DNA from: Ornithinimicrobium cryptoxanthini
Lineage (GTDB): Bacteria; Actinomycetota; Actinomycetes; Actinomycetales; Dermatophilaceae
Direction of reading: 5' to 3'
NCBI RefSeq assembly: GCF_023923205.1
Contig: NZ_CP099490.1
Location: 620,001 to 684,000, forward strand
DNA length: 64,000 nucleotides
Shown: positions 1 to 8,370 of the stretch, piece by piece
Layout of the letters: every line of letters starts with the position of its first letter
Numbering within the stretch: the first letter of the stretch is position 1
Notes under the pieces: model-generated
Database searches by the model: none
Told to the model about the DNA's origin: nothing
What the model saw: the letters and a program-made list of their open reading frames with translations, nothing else
Made by a program: the position numbers and the translations under genes

Positions 1-1
1 A

Positions 2-487
2 CACGGGGACGTCACGGTCCGCCCCGACCTGGAGCGTCTCGACGGTGACGGCGTCGTCTTCCGCGACGGGTCCCGGCAGGCCTATGACGTGGTGGTCCTC
101 GCCACCGGCTACCGCCTGCACTACCCGTTCGTGGAGCGCTCGCTGCTCTCCTGGCCGGAGGGCTCCGGGGCACCCTCGCTCTATCTGCAGGTCGCCAGCC
201 CGGCGGTGGACAACCTCTTCGTGGTCGGCATGGTGGAGGCCGCGGGCATCGGCTGGCAGGGCCGTTACGAGCAGGCCGAGCTGGTCGCCGCCTATCTGGC
301 GGCACAACGCAGCGCCCCGGAGCGGGCCGCCACGATGCGGGCCCGGGCGTCGGACCGCTCGAGCTGGCCAGACCTGACCGGAGGCTACGACTACCTGGGT
401 GTGGAGCGGATGGCCTACTACGTCAACAAGGATGCCTACCGCCGCGCGGTCCGCGCGCAGACCGCCGAGCTGGGAGTGACGCCGTGA
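2..487 (+). CDS. Flavin-containing monooxygenase, C-terminal part (cut by window start)
   Basis: Only the last 161 codons are present; the reading frame is open from base 2 and the gene begins outside the window. The fragment carries the late motif VVVLATGY (about residues 31-38), typical of flavin monooxygenases of the FMO/Baeyer-Villiger group, followed by a region that names substrate-side structure (LYLQVASPAVDNLFVVGMVE). The FAD and NADPH Rossmann motifs would lie upstream and cannot be checked. The stop overlaps the start of the next gene by 4 nt (GTGA), so the two are probably translated together. The substrate is unknown; this is inference from the family fold only. Confidence 0.75.
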   Translation, partial: HGDVTVRPDLERLDGDGVVFRDGSRQAYDVVVLATGYRLHYPFVERSLLSWPEGSGAPSLYLQVASPAVDNLFVVGMVEAAGIGWQGRYEQAELVAAYLAAQRSAPERAATMRARASDRSSWPDLTGGYDYLGVERMAYYVNKDAYRRAVRAQTAELGVTP

Positions 488-1428
488 CCGATGTTGACGC
501 GATCCGGATCGCCTTCGACGAGGGGTCGATCACCACCCTGCGGATCGTGCTGGCGCTCATCCTGCTCGGCGTGGCACTGGACACCCGGGTCTCCGACTTC
601 GCCCGGGCGGTGCGCCACCCGTGGGCCATCATCGTGGTCGTCGTCGCCCAGTTCCTCCTGCTGCCGGCCATCACCTTTGCGCTGACGCTCGCGCTGGACC
701 TGCGCGGCTCCATCGCCCTGGGCCTGATCCTCGTGGCGTGCTGCCCACCGGGCAATGTCTCCAACATCCTGACCCACCGGGCGGGCGGCGACGTGGCCCT
801 GTCGGTGTCGATGACGGCCGTCGGCAATGTGCTGTCGATCTTCCTGATGCCGGTGAACCTGGCCTTCTGGGGGTCGCTGCACCCCTCCGGCCGTGACCTG
901 TTGCGCGACATCTCGCTCAACCCGTTCGACATGCTCCTGGAGATCCTGCTCGTCATCGGCCTGCCGTTCGTCGTCGGCATCTTCATCGCCCACCGGTTCC
1001 CAGGGTTTGCGGCACGGGCCCGCAGGGTGGTCGGTCCGGTCGCCTTCCTCGGGCTGGCCGGGATCATCGGTGTCGGCATCGCCTCGAACTGGGCGATCTT
1101 CACGGCCTACATCGGGCTGGTCGTCGTGGCGGTCTTCGCCCACGACGCCCTGGCGCTCGCGCTCGGATATGTCATCGGCCGGGGCGCGCGGCTGTCGCAG
1201 GCGTCGGTCAAGGCCTCCACCTTCGAGGTCGGCATCCGCAACGCGGGGCTGGGTCTGCTGCTGGTCTTCAGCTTCTTCGACGGGCTGGGTGGCATGGCCC
1301 TGGTCGCCGCCTGGTGGGGCATCTGGGACATCATCGCGGGCCTGGCCGTGGCGGCCGTATGGCGGGCGCGCACCGGCGTCAGCCCATCGGCCGACGAGCC
1401 GGTGGTCGCCGTGGAGAGTGCCCGGTGA
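484..1428 (+). CDS. Bile acid:sodium symporter (BASS/SBF) family transporter
   Basis: This 314-residue protein has about nine or ten hydrophobic segments and no signal peptide. The stretch CCPPGNVSNILTHRAGGDVALSV around residues 91-113 matches the conserved unwound-helix region of the BASS family, where sodium and organic anion bind. The likely role is sodium-coupled uptake of an organic anion across the cytoplasmic membrane. The GTG start lies in a 4-nt overlap with the monooxygenase gene, and the stop overlaps the next gene in the same way, so three genes form one translationally coupled unit. That context suggests uptake and oxidation of one small organic compound, but the compound cannot be told from sequence. 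Confidence 0.85.
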   Translation: MTDVDAIRIAFDEGSITTLRIVLALILLGVALDTRVSDFARAVRHPWAIIVVVVAQFLLLPAITFALTLALDLRGSIALGLILVACCPPGNVSNILTHRAGGDVALSVSMTAVGNVLSIFLMPVNLAFWGSLHPSGRDLLRDISLNPFDMLLEILLVIGLPFVVGIFIAHRFPGFAARARRVVGPVAFLGLAGIIGVGIASNWAIFTAYIGLVVVAVFAHDALALALGYVIGRGARLSQASVKASTFEVGIRNAGLGLLLVFSFFDGLGGMALVAAWWGIWDIIAGLAVAAVWRARTGVSPSADEPVVAVESAR

Positions 1429-2360
1429 AGGTCCTGGTCACCGGGGCGTCGGGCTTCCTGGGCTCCTCCGTGGTGCCGGGCCTGGTCGCCGACGGTCACG
1501 CGGTCATCGCCACCGATGTCCGCGACCCCGCGGACCCGACCCCGGGGGTGGTGCACGAGCGGCTCGACGTGCGCGACCGGCATACGGTCTCTGAGGTGGT
1601 GGGTCGTCACCGACCCGAGGTCATCGTCCACCTGGCCAGCATCGTGACTCCCGGCAAGGACTCGGACCGGGCCCGCGAGCGGGAGGTCGACGTCGACGGG
1701 ACCCGCCACGTGCTGGACGCCTGCCGGGAGCACGGCGTGCGGCGCATCGTGGTCTCCTCCAGCGGCGCGGCCTATGGCTACCACGCCGACAACCCGGTGC
1801 CGCTGACCGAGACGCACCGGCTGCGCGGCAACGAGGAGTTCGCCTACTCGCACCACAAACGTCTCGTCGAGGAGATGCTGGCGGCCGAGCGGGAGCGCAC
1901 CCCGGCGCTGGAGCAGGTCATCCTGCGGATCGGGACGATCCTGGGGGAGGCGGTCGACAACCAGATCACCCGGTTGTGGCAGGGGCGGGCGATCCTGGCG
2001 ATCCGGGGGGCGGACTCGCCGTTCGTGCTGGTGTGGGACCAGGACGTGGTCTCGGTCGTGCGCGCCGCCGTGAGCTCCCCGGCGACGGGCGCGTTCAACG
2101 TCGCTGGGGAGGGCTCGGTCACCGTGGCGGAGATCGCCGCGACCCTGGGCAAGCGCACGATCACCGTGCCCGAACCCCTCCTGCGTGGCGTGCTCGCCGT
2201 CGGCAAGCGGCTGGGTCTGACTCCGTATGGCCCGGAACAGACGATCTTCCTGGCCCACCGGCCGGTGCTCGACGCGAGCCGGCTGTCGGCGCTGGGGGTG
2301 CAGGTGACGCCGACGCGCCAGGTGCTCCGGAGGTACGCCGAGCAGCGGCGCCCCCGCTGA
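1425..2360 (+). CDS. NAD-dependent epimerase/dehydratase (extended SDR)
   Basis: The GTG at 1425 overlaps the stop of the transporter gene (GTGA) and is chosen over an upstream in-frame ATG at 1314, which would lie deep inside that gene. The protein of 311 residues opens with VKVLVTGASGFLGSS, the TGxxGxxG dinucleotide-binding loop of extended short-chain dehydrogenases. It continues with the VVSSSGAAYG segment and the active-site YSHHK (YxxxK). These enzymes act on nucleotide sugars or similar alcohol substrates in the cytosol. The shared operon with a monooxygenase and an organic anion transporter favours a catabolic alcohol dehydrogenase role; the substrate is not known. Confidence 0.85.
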   Translation: MKVLVTGASGFLGSSVVPGLVADGHAVIATDVRDPADPTPGVVHERLDVRDRHTVSEVVGRHRPEVIVHLASIVTPGKDSDRAREREVDVDGTRHVLDACREHGVRRIVVSSSGAAYGYHADNPVPLTETHRLRGNEEFAYSHHKRLVEEMLAAERERTPALEQVILRIGTILGEAVDNQITRLWQGRAILAIRGADSPFVLVWDQDVVSVVRAAVSSPATGAFNVAGEGSVTVAEIAATLGKRTITVPEPLLRGVLAVGKRLGLTPYGPEQTIFLAHRPVLDASRLSALGVQVTPTRQVLRRYAEQRRPR

Positions 2361-2436
2361 CCAGTCAGCCTCGCCGCCACCGCTGTCGAGCCTGCACACC
2401 CCACCGGAGCTCCCACTGTCTCGAGAAGGATCCGCC

Positions 2437-3270
2437 ATGGAACGCAAGACCATCGTCATTACCGGAGCCAGCGACGGCATCGGCGCGGCCGCGGCTCGCA
2501 AGCTCAAGGCCGACGGGGCGGACGTGGTGCTCGTGGGGCGCAGTCACGACAAGACCCGTGCGGTGGCCGCGGAGCTCGACGCACCCTTTTATCTGGCCGA
2601 CTACGCCCACCTGGACCAGGTCCGTGCCCTGGCCGCACGCCTCACCGCGGAGCACCCCCGCATCGACGTCCTGGCCAACAATGCTGGCGGCATCATGGGC
2701 GAGCGCACGGTGACGCCCGATGGGTTTGAGACGACCTTCCAGGTGAACCACCTCGCAGGCTTCCTCCTGACGCACCTGTTGATGCCCACGCTCATGGCCA
2801 GCAACGCCACCGTCATCCAGACTGCGTCGCAGGCCGCCAAGGTGTTTGCCTCGTTTGACATCGACGACCTGCAGAACGAGAAGAACTATGGGGCGCACCG
2901 CGCCTATGGCAACGGCAAGTTGGCCAACATCCTGTTCACCCGCGAGCTCCACCGACGGTTTGCCGACCAGGGTCTCTCGGCCGCAGCGTTCCACCCAGGC
3001 ATCGTGGCCAGCAACTTCGCCCGCGACACCACTCATGTCCTGCGACTCATTTATCACACCCCTGTCATCAGCCGGATCTTCACCAGCTCGCCAAAAAGGG
3101 GTGCAGGCACGCTGGTGTGGCTGGCCCAAGGTGTCCCAGGCGAGGACTGGGCAAGCGGGGAGTACTACGAGAAGAAGAAGCCCGCTCGGTCCCGTCCTGA
3201 GGCACACCATGACGACCTGGCGCGCCGACTGTGGGAGGCATCCGAGCGCCTGCTCAAGATCCGCGGGTAA
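2437..3270 (+). CDS. Short-chain dehydrogenase/reductase, retinol-dehydrogenase-like
   Basis: This 277-residue protein carries TGASDGIG near residue 9, NNAG (about 90-93), and a YGNGK active-site tetrad element, so it is a classical SDR. The longer C-terminus after the active site and the AFHPGIVASNFAR segment resemble the retinol dehydrogenase/WWOX-like subgroup. The start is supported by an AGAAGGAT sequence a few bases upstream of the ATG. It follows the previous gene by 76 nt and may be transcribed with it. It ends 24 nt before the convergent FUSC gene. NADP preference and substrate cannot be read from the sequence. Confidence 0.82.
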   Translation: MERKTIVITGASDGIGAAAARKLKADGADVVLVGRSHDKTRAVAAELDAPFYLADYAHLDQVRALAARLTAEHPRIDVLANNAGGIMGERTVTPDGFETTFQVNHLAGFLLTHLLMPTLMASNATVIQTASQAAKVFASFDIDDLQNEKNYGAHRAYGNGKLANILFTRELHRRFADQGLSAAAFHPGIVASNFARDTTHVLRLIYHTPVISRIFTSSPKRGAGTLVWLAQGVPGEDWASGEYYEKKKPARSRPEAHHDDLARRLWEASERLLKIRG

Positions 3271-3294
3271 CCCCGGAGCGCGGCCTGTGCGCTG

Positions 3295-5109
3295 TCAACC
3301 CAGCTGTGGCCGGCGTCCGACTAGGGCACGCACAGTGCGGATCTCCTGGTGGTCCGGGATGTCCTGGAGCGCCAGACGTGCGGCCAGCTCGCGGGCCGGC
3401 TCGACGGCGGCGACCACCCGCTCCAGCGGCTCGTCGGCGGGGGTCTGGGCAGCGGTGGCGATCACGGTGAAGCCGAGCCAGGCGGTGGCCTCGCGCACCG
3501 GCACCAGGTCCTCGACGCGGTGCGGCTCGTCGCGGATCGCCCGACCTGCGACAGCCGACAGCTCCTGCAGGTCCAGGGAGAGCTCGCGCTGGGCGACCAG
3601 CCCCGGACGGTCACCGTGCCGGCCGACGGCCAGCAGCGCGATGGCGTCCGCGCTGGAGCTCAGCACCCGCGACAGGTGCTTCGCGAGCATCTTGCGCCCG
3701 GCCCGCCAACCCACGAACCACGGCACGGCCACGCCGCACAGCACGCCGATCGCCGTGTCCACGAGGCGCTCCTGGGCGATCTCCAGAGCCGGCAGCCCCG
3801 AGCCGGCGGTGCCGATCGTCAGCGCCAGCGGCGTCATGAACACGACAGCCAGGGTGTAGTTGCGCACCACCAGGAGCTCGACCAGCCCCTGCAGCAGCAC
3901 GACGGTCGCGACCACCGTCCACGGGCCGCTGCCCGAGAAGCCGCCCAGCAGGAACAGGAGTATGCCGAGGGCCGTGCCCGCGAGCCGTTCCACGGAGCGC
4001 ACGGCGGTGGACCGTCGGTCCAGGCCGGTGTGCAGGACCAGTGCGGCTGCGGCCATCGCCCAATACATGTGGCTGGTGTCCAGCAGCACCCCGGAGACGA
4101 TGCCGGCAGCCGCGATGCCAGTGGCGACTCGCAGCGCTGCCTGCAGCGCGGTCGTCGGCCACCGCGTTGCGCGACGGATCAGGTGACGCAGTGAGGGACG
4201 CCCGAGCGAGGCGGTCATCGACTCCCTGGCCAGGTCCGGGTTGCCCTGCACCTGGGGCAGCAGCCGTTCGGAGTAGCGCTGCTGGACCACCAGCAGCTCG
4301 GTGACCAGCTCCTCCAGGTCGTCCACGGCCTCGTCGTCGGCTAGCGCGCCAAGGTCGCCACGGCCGTCCAGGTGGTCCTCCCTGACCGGGTCCCCTCCGT
4401 CCCACAGCGTCGTCCACGCGTCGTGGATCGCGTTGGTGGCCGCGGTGCTCTTGTCCTCCGCGTCCGCGTCACCCGGTGAGGTGTTGATGAACGCCTGGAC
4501 CGCCCGACCCGCGGCCGCGACGGCCGCGCGCTCCGGCCCGCGCCGGTCGAGCAGCAGGTCGAACAGGGCGATTGGCACCGCGATGGACGCGCCCAGCGCC
4601 GTCGCCCCGACCATCGACCACGGGTCGAGGCCGCGCGAGGGCAGATAGCCGCCGATCCCGACGAGCAGCACAAAGAAGAAGGCGCCCGGTGGCCCGAGGC
4701 GCAGGGCGTGCGCCAGGAAGGTCGCCACAGCGCCCACGAGCGCGGTGACCAGGACGGACAACAGTGCGTTGCCCGAGGCGAGCGTGCCCAGCGCCATGCA
4801 CCCGATCAGACCGACGGCGACCAGCAGCAGGACCCGCGCCCGACTGCGCAACGGGCGCCCCGCGCCATACAGCACCGTGAACACTCCCGTGCCGCACAGC
4901 AGACCCCATGTGTGGTGCCCGGTCAGGGTGGTGATCGTCAGCGGGATCGCCACGGCCAACGAGGCCCGGGCGGCGATCGGCCAGCGTGTCGGCGGCCGCA
5001 CCTCCCAGCGCAACCCGCGGAAGGGGGTGGTGGCGGCCACGGCGAGGTGCTCGGCGCCCCGGACCGCGCGTCGGCGGGCTCCGCGCACCGCGCGGCGGGA
5101 GAAGCTCAT
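3295..5109 (-). CDS. FUSC family transporter (aromatic acid exporter-like)
   Basis: The protein has 604 residues with two clusters of membrane segments, about residues 50-190 and 335-460, each followed by a soluble helical part. This duplicated layout, and the repeated motif in which short hydrophobic helices sit close together (for example RASLAVAIPLTITTL and ALRVATGIAAAGIVSG), fit the FUSC/fusaric acid resistance superfamily. Such proteins are thought to export aromatic acids across the cytoplasmic membrane. It is the last gene of a probable minus-strand operon, 45 nt after an HSD10-like dehydrogenase and behind an acyl-CoA dehydrogenase. The exported compound is unknown. Confidence 0.8.
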   Translation of the reverse strand: MSFSRRAVRGARRRAVRGAEHLAVAATTPFRGLRWEVRPPTRWPIAARASLAVAIPLTITTLTGHHTWGLLCGTGVFTVLYGAGRPLRSRARVLLLVAVGLIGCMALGTLASGNALLSVLVTALVGAVATFLAHALRLGPPGAFFFVLLVGIGGYLPSRGLDPWSMVGATALGASIAVPIALFDLLLDRRGPERAAVAAAGRAVQAFINTSPGDADAEDKSTAATNAIHDAWTTLWDGGDPVREDHLDGRGDLGALADDEAVDDLEELVTELLVVQQRYSERLLPQVQGNPDLARESMTASLGRPSLRHLIRRATRWPTTALQAALRVATGIAAAGIVSGVLLDTSHMYWAMAAAALVLHTGLDRRSTAVRSVERLAGTALGILLFLLGGFSGSGPWTVVATVVLLQGLVELLVVRNYTLAVVFMTPLALTIGTAGSGLPALEIAQERLVDTAIGVLCGVAVPWFVGWRAGRKMLAKHLSRVLSSSADAIALLAVGRHGDRPGLVAQRELSLDLQELSAVAGRAIRDEPHRVEDLVPVREATAWLGFTVIATAAQTPADEPLERVVAAVEPARELAARLALQDIPDHQEIRTVRALVGRRPQLG

Positions 5110-5154
5110 GCCCGCCCCTCACGGGCGGGGCCGGACCCGGGCGCCATCAGGACG

Positions 5155-5919
5155 TCAGCGCGGAGGCATCCGAAGGGCGCCGTCGAGGCGGATGACCTCA
5201 CCGTTGAGCAGCGGGTTGTCGACGATGTGAGTGACCAGCGCGGCATACTCCTCCGGCTTGCCCAGGCGGGCCGGGTGCGGCACCAGGGCCTCGAGGGAGG
5301 CGCGCACCTCGTCACCCAGGCCGGCCATCATCGGGGTCTCGAAGATGCCCGGCGCGATGGTCATCACGCGGATCCCCTTGTCTGCCAGGTCGCGCGCGGC
5401 GGTGATGGTCAACCCCACGATGCCGCCCTTGGAGGAGGCATAGGCAGCCTGCCCGATCTGCCCGTCATAGGCAGCCACGGAGGCAGTCATGAGCACCACG
5501 CCGCGGTCGCCGTCGACGGGCTCGTTGGCCGCCATCGCCTCGGCGGCCAGGCGCAGCACGTTGAAGGTGCCGATCAGGTTGATCTCGATGACGGCGCGGT
5601 AGGTCTCCAGGTCAAGCGTCCCCTTGCGGGACAGGATGCGGCCCGGTGTGGCGATGCCGGCGCAGTTGACGACGATCCGCAGGGTGCCCAGCTCGGCGGC
5701 GGTCGCCACGGCCGCCCGGACGGCGTCCTCGTCCCGCACGTCGGCAGGGGCGAAGCGCACCCGCTCGCCGAGCTCGGCCGCGAGGCCCTCACCCCGCCCG
5801 CCTGGCAGGTCGACGAGGACCACGCTCGCGCCCTCCTCCAGCAGCCGGCGGGCGGTGGCCTCGCCGAGACCGCTGGCCCCTCCGGTGATCAGTGCGACGG
5901 TGTCCTGGGTGATCTGCAT
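5155..5919 (-). CDS. 3-hydroxyacyl-CoA dehydrogenase type 2-like SDR (HSD10-like)
   Basis: This 254-residue SDR has TGGASGLG near residue 12, the [12 protein letters not shown] segment, the [11 protein letters not shown] helix and the active-site YASSK. The [14 protein letters not shown] and [11 protein letters not shown] segments, together with the length, closely match the HSD17B10/3-hydroxyacyl-CoA dehydrogenase type 2 group. The reaction is NAD-dependent oxidation of a 3-hydroxyacyl-CoA in fatty acid or branched-chain amino acid breakdown. It lies 48 nt downstream of an acyl-CoA dehydrogenase on the same strand, which fits consecutive steps of one beta-oxidation-type pathway. No enoyl-CoA hydratase or thiolase is seen next to it. 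Confidence 0.85.
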   Translation of the reverse strand: MQITQDTVALITGGASGLGEATARRLLEEGASVVLVDLPGGRGEGLAAELGERVRFAPADVRDEDAVRAAVATAAELGTLRIVVNCAGIATPGRILSRKGTLDLETYRAVIEINLIGTFNVLRLAAEAMAANEPVDGDRGVVLMTASVAAYDGQIGQAAYASSKGGIVGLTITAARDLADKGIRVMTIAPGIFETPMMAGLGDEVRASLEALVPHPARLGKPEEYAALVTHIVDNPLLNGEVIRLDGALRMPPR

Positions 5920-5967
5920 GGCGACCTCTCGTGGTGGGGAACTGCGGGGAGTATGCCGTGGGCTGGC

Positions 5968-7110
5968 TCAGCGCAGCAGCTGGCGGGAGATCACCAGCCG
6001 CTGGATCTGGTTGGTGCCCTCGAAGATCTGGGTGACCTTGGCCTCGCGCATGAACCGCTCGACCGGGAAGTCCTTGGTGTAGCCGTAGCCGCCCAGCACC
6101 TGGACGGCGTCGGTGGTGACCTTCATGGCGGCGTCGGTGGCGACCAGCTTGGCGACCGAGGCCTCCTGCGTGTGCGGCAGGTCGGCGTCCTTGAGCCGCG
6201 CGGCGTGCAGATAGCAGGCGCGGGCGGCGCCGACGGCTGCCGCCATGTCGGCCAGCAGGAACGCCAGGCCCTGGTTGTCGGCGATCGGCCGGCCGAACTG
6301 CTCGCGCTCCTTGGCATAGGCCACCGCCTCGTCGAGAGCGCGCTGGGCCAGGCCGGTCGCGGCGGCAGCGATGCCGAGCCGGCCGGAGTCGAGCGCGGCC
6401 AGGGCGATGCCCATGCCCTGCCCGGGCCGGCCGACCAGCCGGTCGTCCTCGACGAAGACCTTGTCGAGCAGGACCTCGCGCACGGTGTCGCAGTCCAGTC
6501 CCATCTTGCGCTCAGGCTCGGCGAACGTCAGGCCCTCGGCCCCGGCCGGGACCAGGAAGCAGCTGAGACCGCGCCCGCCGTCGTCGGAGGTGCGGGCAAA
6601 GGTGGTGTAGAAGTCGGCGTGCCCGGCGTGGCTGATCCAGGCCTTGCCGCCGGTGAGCTCCCAGCCGCCGTCGACCTTGACCGCGCGGGTGCGGATCGCG
6701 GCCACGTCGGAGCCGGCCTGTGGCTCGGACAGGCAGTACGCGCCCAGTTGGTCGCCGGAGAGCATGCCGGTGAGGAACTTCTCCTGCTGCTCGGCCGTGC
6801 CGAAGTGGGCCAGCGGCGCGCAGGTCAGGCTGTGCACCGAGACGCCGACCGCGACCGACATCCAGGCGTGGGCGATCTCCTCGACAGCCTGCAGATAGAC
6901 CTCGTAGGGTTGGCCGCCACCACCCAGCTCCTCGGCATACGGCAAGGAGAGCAGGCCTGCCTGGCCGAGGGTGGCAAACACCTCGCGGGGGAAGCGGGCC
7001 GCGGCCTCCGCCTCGTCGACGTGCGGGAGCAGGGCCTCCTTGGCGATGTCGCGGACGAGATCGATCAGGTCGGCGGACTCCTCGGTCGGCATGACGCGCT
7101 GCACAGGCAT
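5968..7110 (-). CDS. Acyl-CoA dehydrogenase
   Basis: The protein of 380 residues has the family length and conserved parts: the YCLSEPQAGSD FAD/substrate segment, KAWISH, the PVERFMREAK helix and the C-terminal IFEGTNQIQ, where the Glu is the usual catalytic base of short-chain and branched-chain enzymes. It catalyses alpha,beta-dehydrogenation of an acyl-CoA, passing electrons to ETF. The start is placed at 7110, not at upstream in-frame starts, because a TAAAGT -10 box (7123-7118) ends 7 nt before this ATG, the pattern of a leaderless transcript. It heads a minus-strand set with an HSD10-like enzyme and a FUSC transporter and is divergent from the molybdate regulator. Confidence 0.9.
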   Translation of the reverse strand: MPVQRVMPTEESADLIDLVRDIAKEALLPHVDEAEAAARFPREVFATLGQAGLLSLPYAEELGGGGQPYEVYLQAVEEIAHAWMSVAVGVSVHSLTCAPLAHFGTAEQQEKFLTGMLSGDQLGAYCLSEPQAGSDVAAIRTRAVKVDGGWELTGGKAWISHAGHADFYTTFARTSDDGGRGLSCFLVPAGAEGLTFAEPERKMGLDCDTVREVLLDKVFVEDDRLVGRPGQGMGIALAALDSGRLGIAAAATGLAQRALDEAVAYAKEREQFGRPIADNQGLAFLLADMAAAVGAARACYLHAARLKDADLPHTQEASVAKLVATDAAMKVTTDAVQVLGGYGYTKDFPVERFMREAKVTQIFEGTNQIQRLVISRQLLR

Positions 7111-7149
7111 GGCGCGCACTTTACCGCTCAGCAAGGACGGCGTTGATTG

Positions 7150-7165
7150 CGCCGCAGATGCGGCG
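7150..7165. promoter_or_regulatory. Perfect dyad just upstream of the molybdate regulator -10 box
   Basis: CGCCGCA-GA-TGCGGCG is a perfect inverted repeat with 7-bp arms and a 2-bp centre. It abuts a TATCAT -10-like box (7167-7172) that stands 7 nt before the ATG at 7180, so a bound protein would cover the promoter spacer. It is a good candidate operator for the HTH-Mop protein itself. That it is a protein site is inference. Confidence 0.5.
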
Positions 7166-7179
7166 ATATCATGACGGGT

Positions 7180-7575
7180 ATGCCGCAACTCAGGATCAGT
7201 GAGGCCGCCGCTCTGCTCGGGGTCAGTGACGACACGGTGCGCCGCTGGGCCGACCAGGGGCGGCTGCAGGTGGAGCGTTCGGAGACAGGTCGGATGCAGG
7301 TGGAGGGCCGCGACCTGGCGGCGCTGGCCCAGGAGCTGGCTGCGGACCAGGGGTCCGGGCTGCACACCTCGGCGCGCAACCAGCTGCGAGGCATCGTCAC
7401 CAAGGTCACCCGGGACGTCGTGATGGCCCAGGTCGAGCTGCAGTGCGGGCCGTTCCGGGTGGTGTCGCTGATGAGTGCCGAGGCGGTCGACGAGCTCGGT
7501 CTCGAGCCGGGTGTGGTCGCCATCGCGTCCATCAAGGCGACCCAGGTGGTCGTCGCCATCCCGGCCGAGAGCTGA
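7180..7575 (+). CDS. Molybdate-responsive HTH regulator with Mop/TOBE domain
   Basis: The 131-residue protein has an N-terminal MerR/excisionase-type helix-turn-helix (about residues 3-50, with ISEAAALLGVSDDTVRRWADQGRL). A C-terminal Mop/TOBE domain follows (about 65-128, with NQLRGIVTKVTRDVVMAQVEL), which binds molybdate or tungstate. It is therefore the likely regulator of the modABC genes that follow 11 nt downstream. The ATG at 7180 is preferred to 7171 because a TATCAT box lies 7 nt upstream, consistent with a leaderless start; neither has a ribosome binding site. A perfect dyad at 7150-7165 suggests autoregulation. Confidence 0.87.
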   Translation: MPQLRISEAAALLGVSDDTVRRWADQGRLQVERSETGRMQVEGRDLAALAQELAADQGSGLHTSARNQLRGIVTKVTRDVVMAQVELQCGPFRVVSLMSAEAVDELGLEPGVVAIASIKATQVVVAIPAES

Positions 7576-7586
7576 GGCCTTGGCCC

Positions 7587-8363
7587 ATGTCGTCCCACAG
7601 CCGACCGTCCCCCCGCGGCCTGCCCGCGGTCGCGGGTCTGGTCATCCTCGCCGGTGCTCTGGGTGGCTGCGGGGGTGCCGAGGGCGTCGAAGGTGCCGAC
7701 GTCCGGGTGTTCGCGGCCGCGTCGCTGACCGACGTCTTCACCGAGTTGGGGCAGCAGTTCGAGTCGGAGCGCGGGACGACGGTGGAGTTCAACTTCGCGG
7801 GCAGCTCGGGGCTGGCCCAGCAGATCGTCGAGGGCGCGCCGGCGGATGTGCTCGCGGCAGCGTCGCCCGCGGCGATGGCGCAGGTGACCGACGAGGGCAG
7901 GGGCAGTGGCGCGCCGACGACCTTCGCCCGCAACCGGCTGATGATCGCCGTGCCGGCCGGCAACCCGGCCGGGGTGAGCGGGCTGGAGGACCTCACCGAT
8001 GAGGACCTCACGATCGCGTTGTGTGCCCAGGAGGTGCCCTGCGGTGCGGCCTCGGCCAGGGTCTTCGAGGCGGCCGGGCTGGTGCCCGCGCCGGACACCT
8101 TTGAGCGGGATGTGCGCGCGGCGCTGACCAAGGTCGAGCTCGGCGAGGTCGACGCCGCGCTGGTCTATCACACCGACGTCCTGGCAGCGGGGGACGTGGT
8201 GGAGGGCATAGGCCTCCCCGAGCCGTCGGAGGGCGTGAACGACTACCCGATCGTGCTGCTGGCCGGCGCCTTCAACCCCGGCGGTGCCCAGGAGTTCATC
8301 GACTTCGTCCTCAGCGACACCGGGCGAGCGACCCTGGCGGAGGCCGGCTTTGACCTCCCCTGA
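7587..8363 (+). CDS. modA: Molybdate ABC transporter, substrate-binding lipoprotein
   Basis: The 258-residue protein begins with a lipoprotein signal peptide; a hydrophobic stretch ends in the lipobox LGGC with the lipidated Cys at residue 28. The mature part has the ModA signatures VFAAASLTDVFTELG, FAGSSGLAQQI and GAPADVLAAAS. The late DAALVYHTDV carries the Tyr/Ser oxyanion-binding environment of the family. It captures molybdate outside the membrane and hands it to ModB/ModC. The gene lies 11 nt after the Mop-domain regulator and 7 nt before modB, so the four genes form one operon. Confidence 0.93.
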   Translation: MSSHSRPSPRGLPAVAGLVILAGALGGCGGAEGVEGADVRVFAAASLTDVFTELGQQFESERGTTVEFNFAGSSGLAQQIVEGAPADVLAAASPAAMAQVTDEGRGSGAPTTFARNRLMIAVPAGNPAGVSGLEDLTDEDLTIALCAQEVPCGAASARVFEAAGLVPAPDTFERDVRAALTKVELGEVDAALVYHTDVLAAGDVVEGIGLPEPSEGVNDYPIVLLAGAFNPGGAQEFIDFVLSDTGRATLAEAGFDLP

Positions 8364-8370
8364 GGCGGCT

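Noticed and set aside
4708..7146. An 812-codon open frame on the plus strand
   Set aside because: It is antisense to FUSC, the HSD10-like gene and the acyl-CoA dehydrogenase, all of which have intact active sites. The product is His/Gly/Gln-rich with no domain.
7576..7586. Molybdenum cofactor riboswitch before modA
   Set aside because: Only 11 nt separate the regulator from modA, too short for a riboswitch, and the regulator itself appears leaderless.
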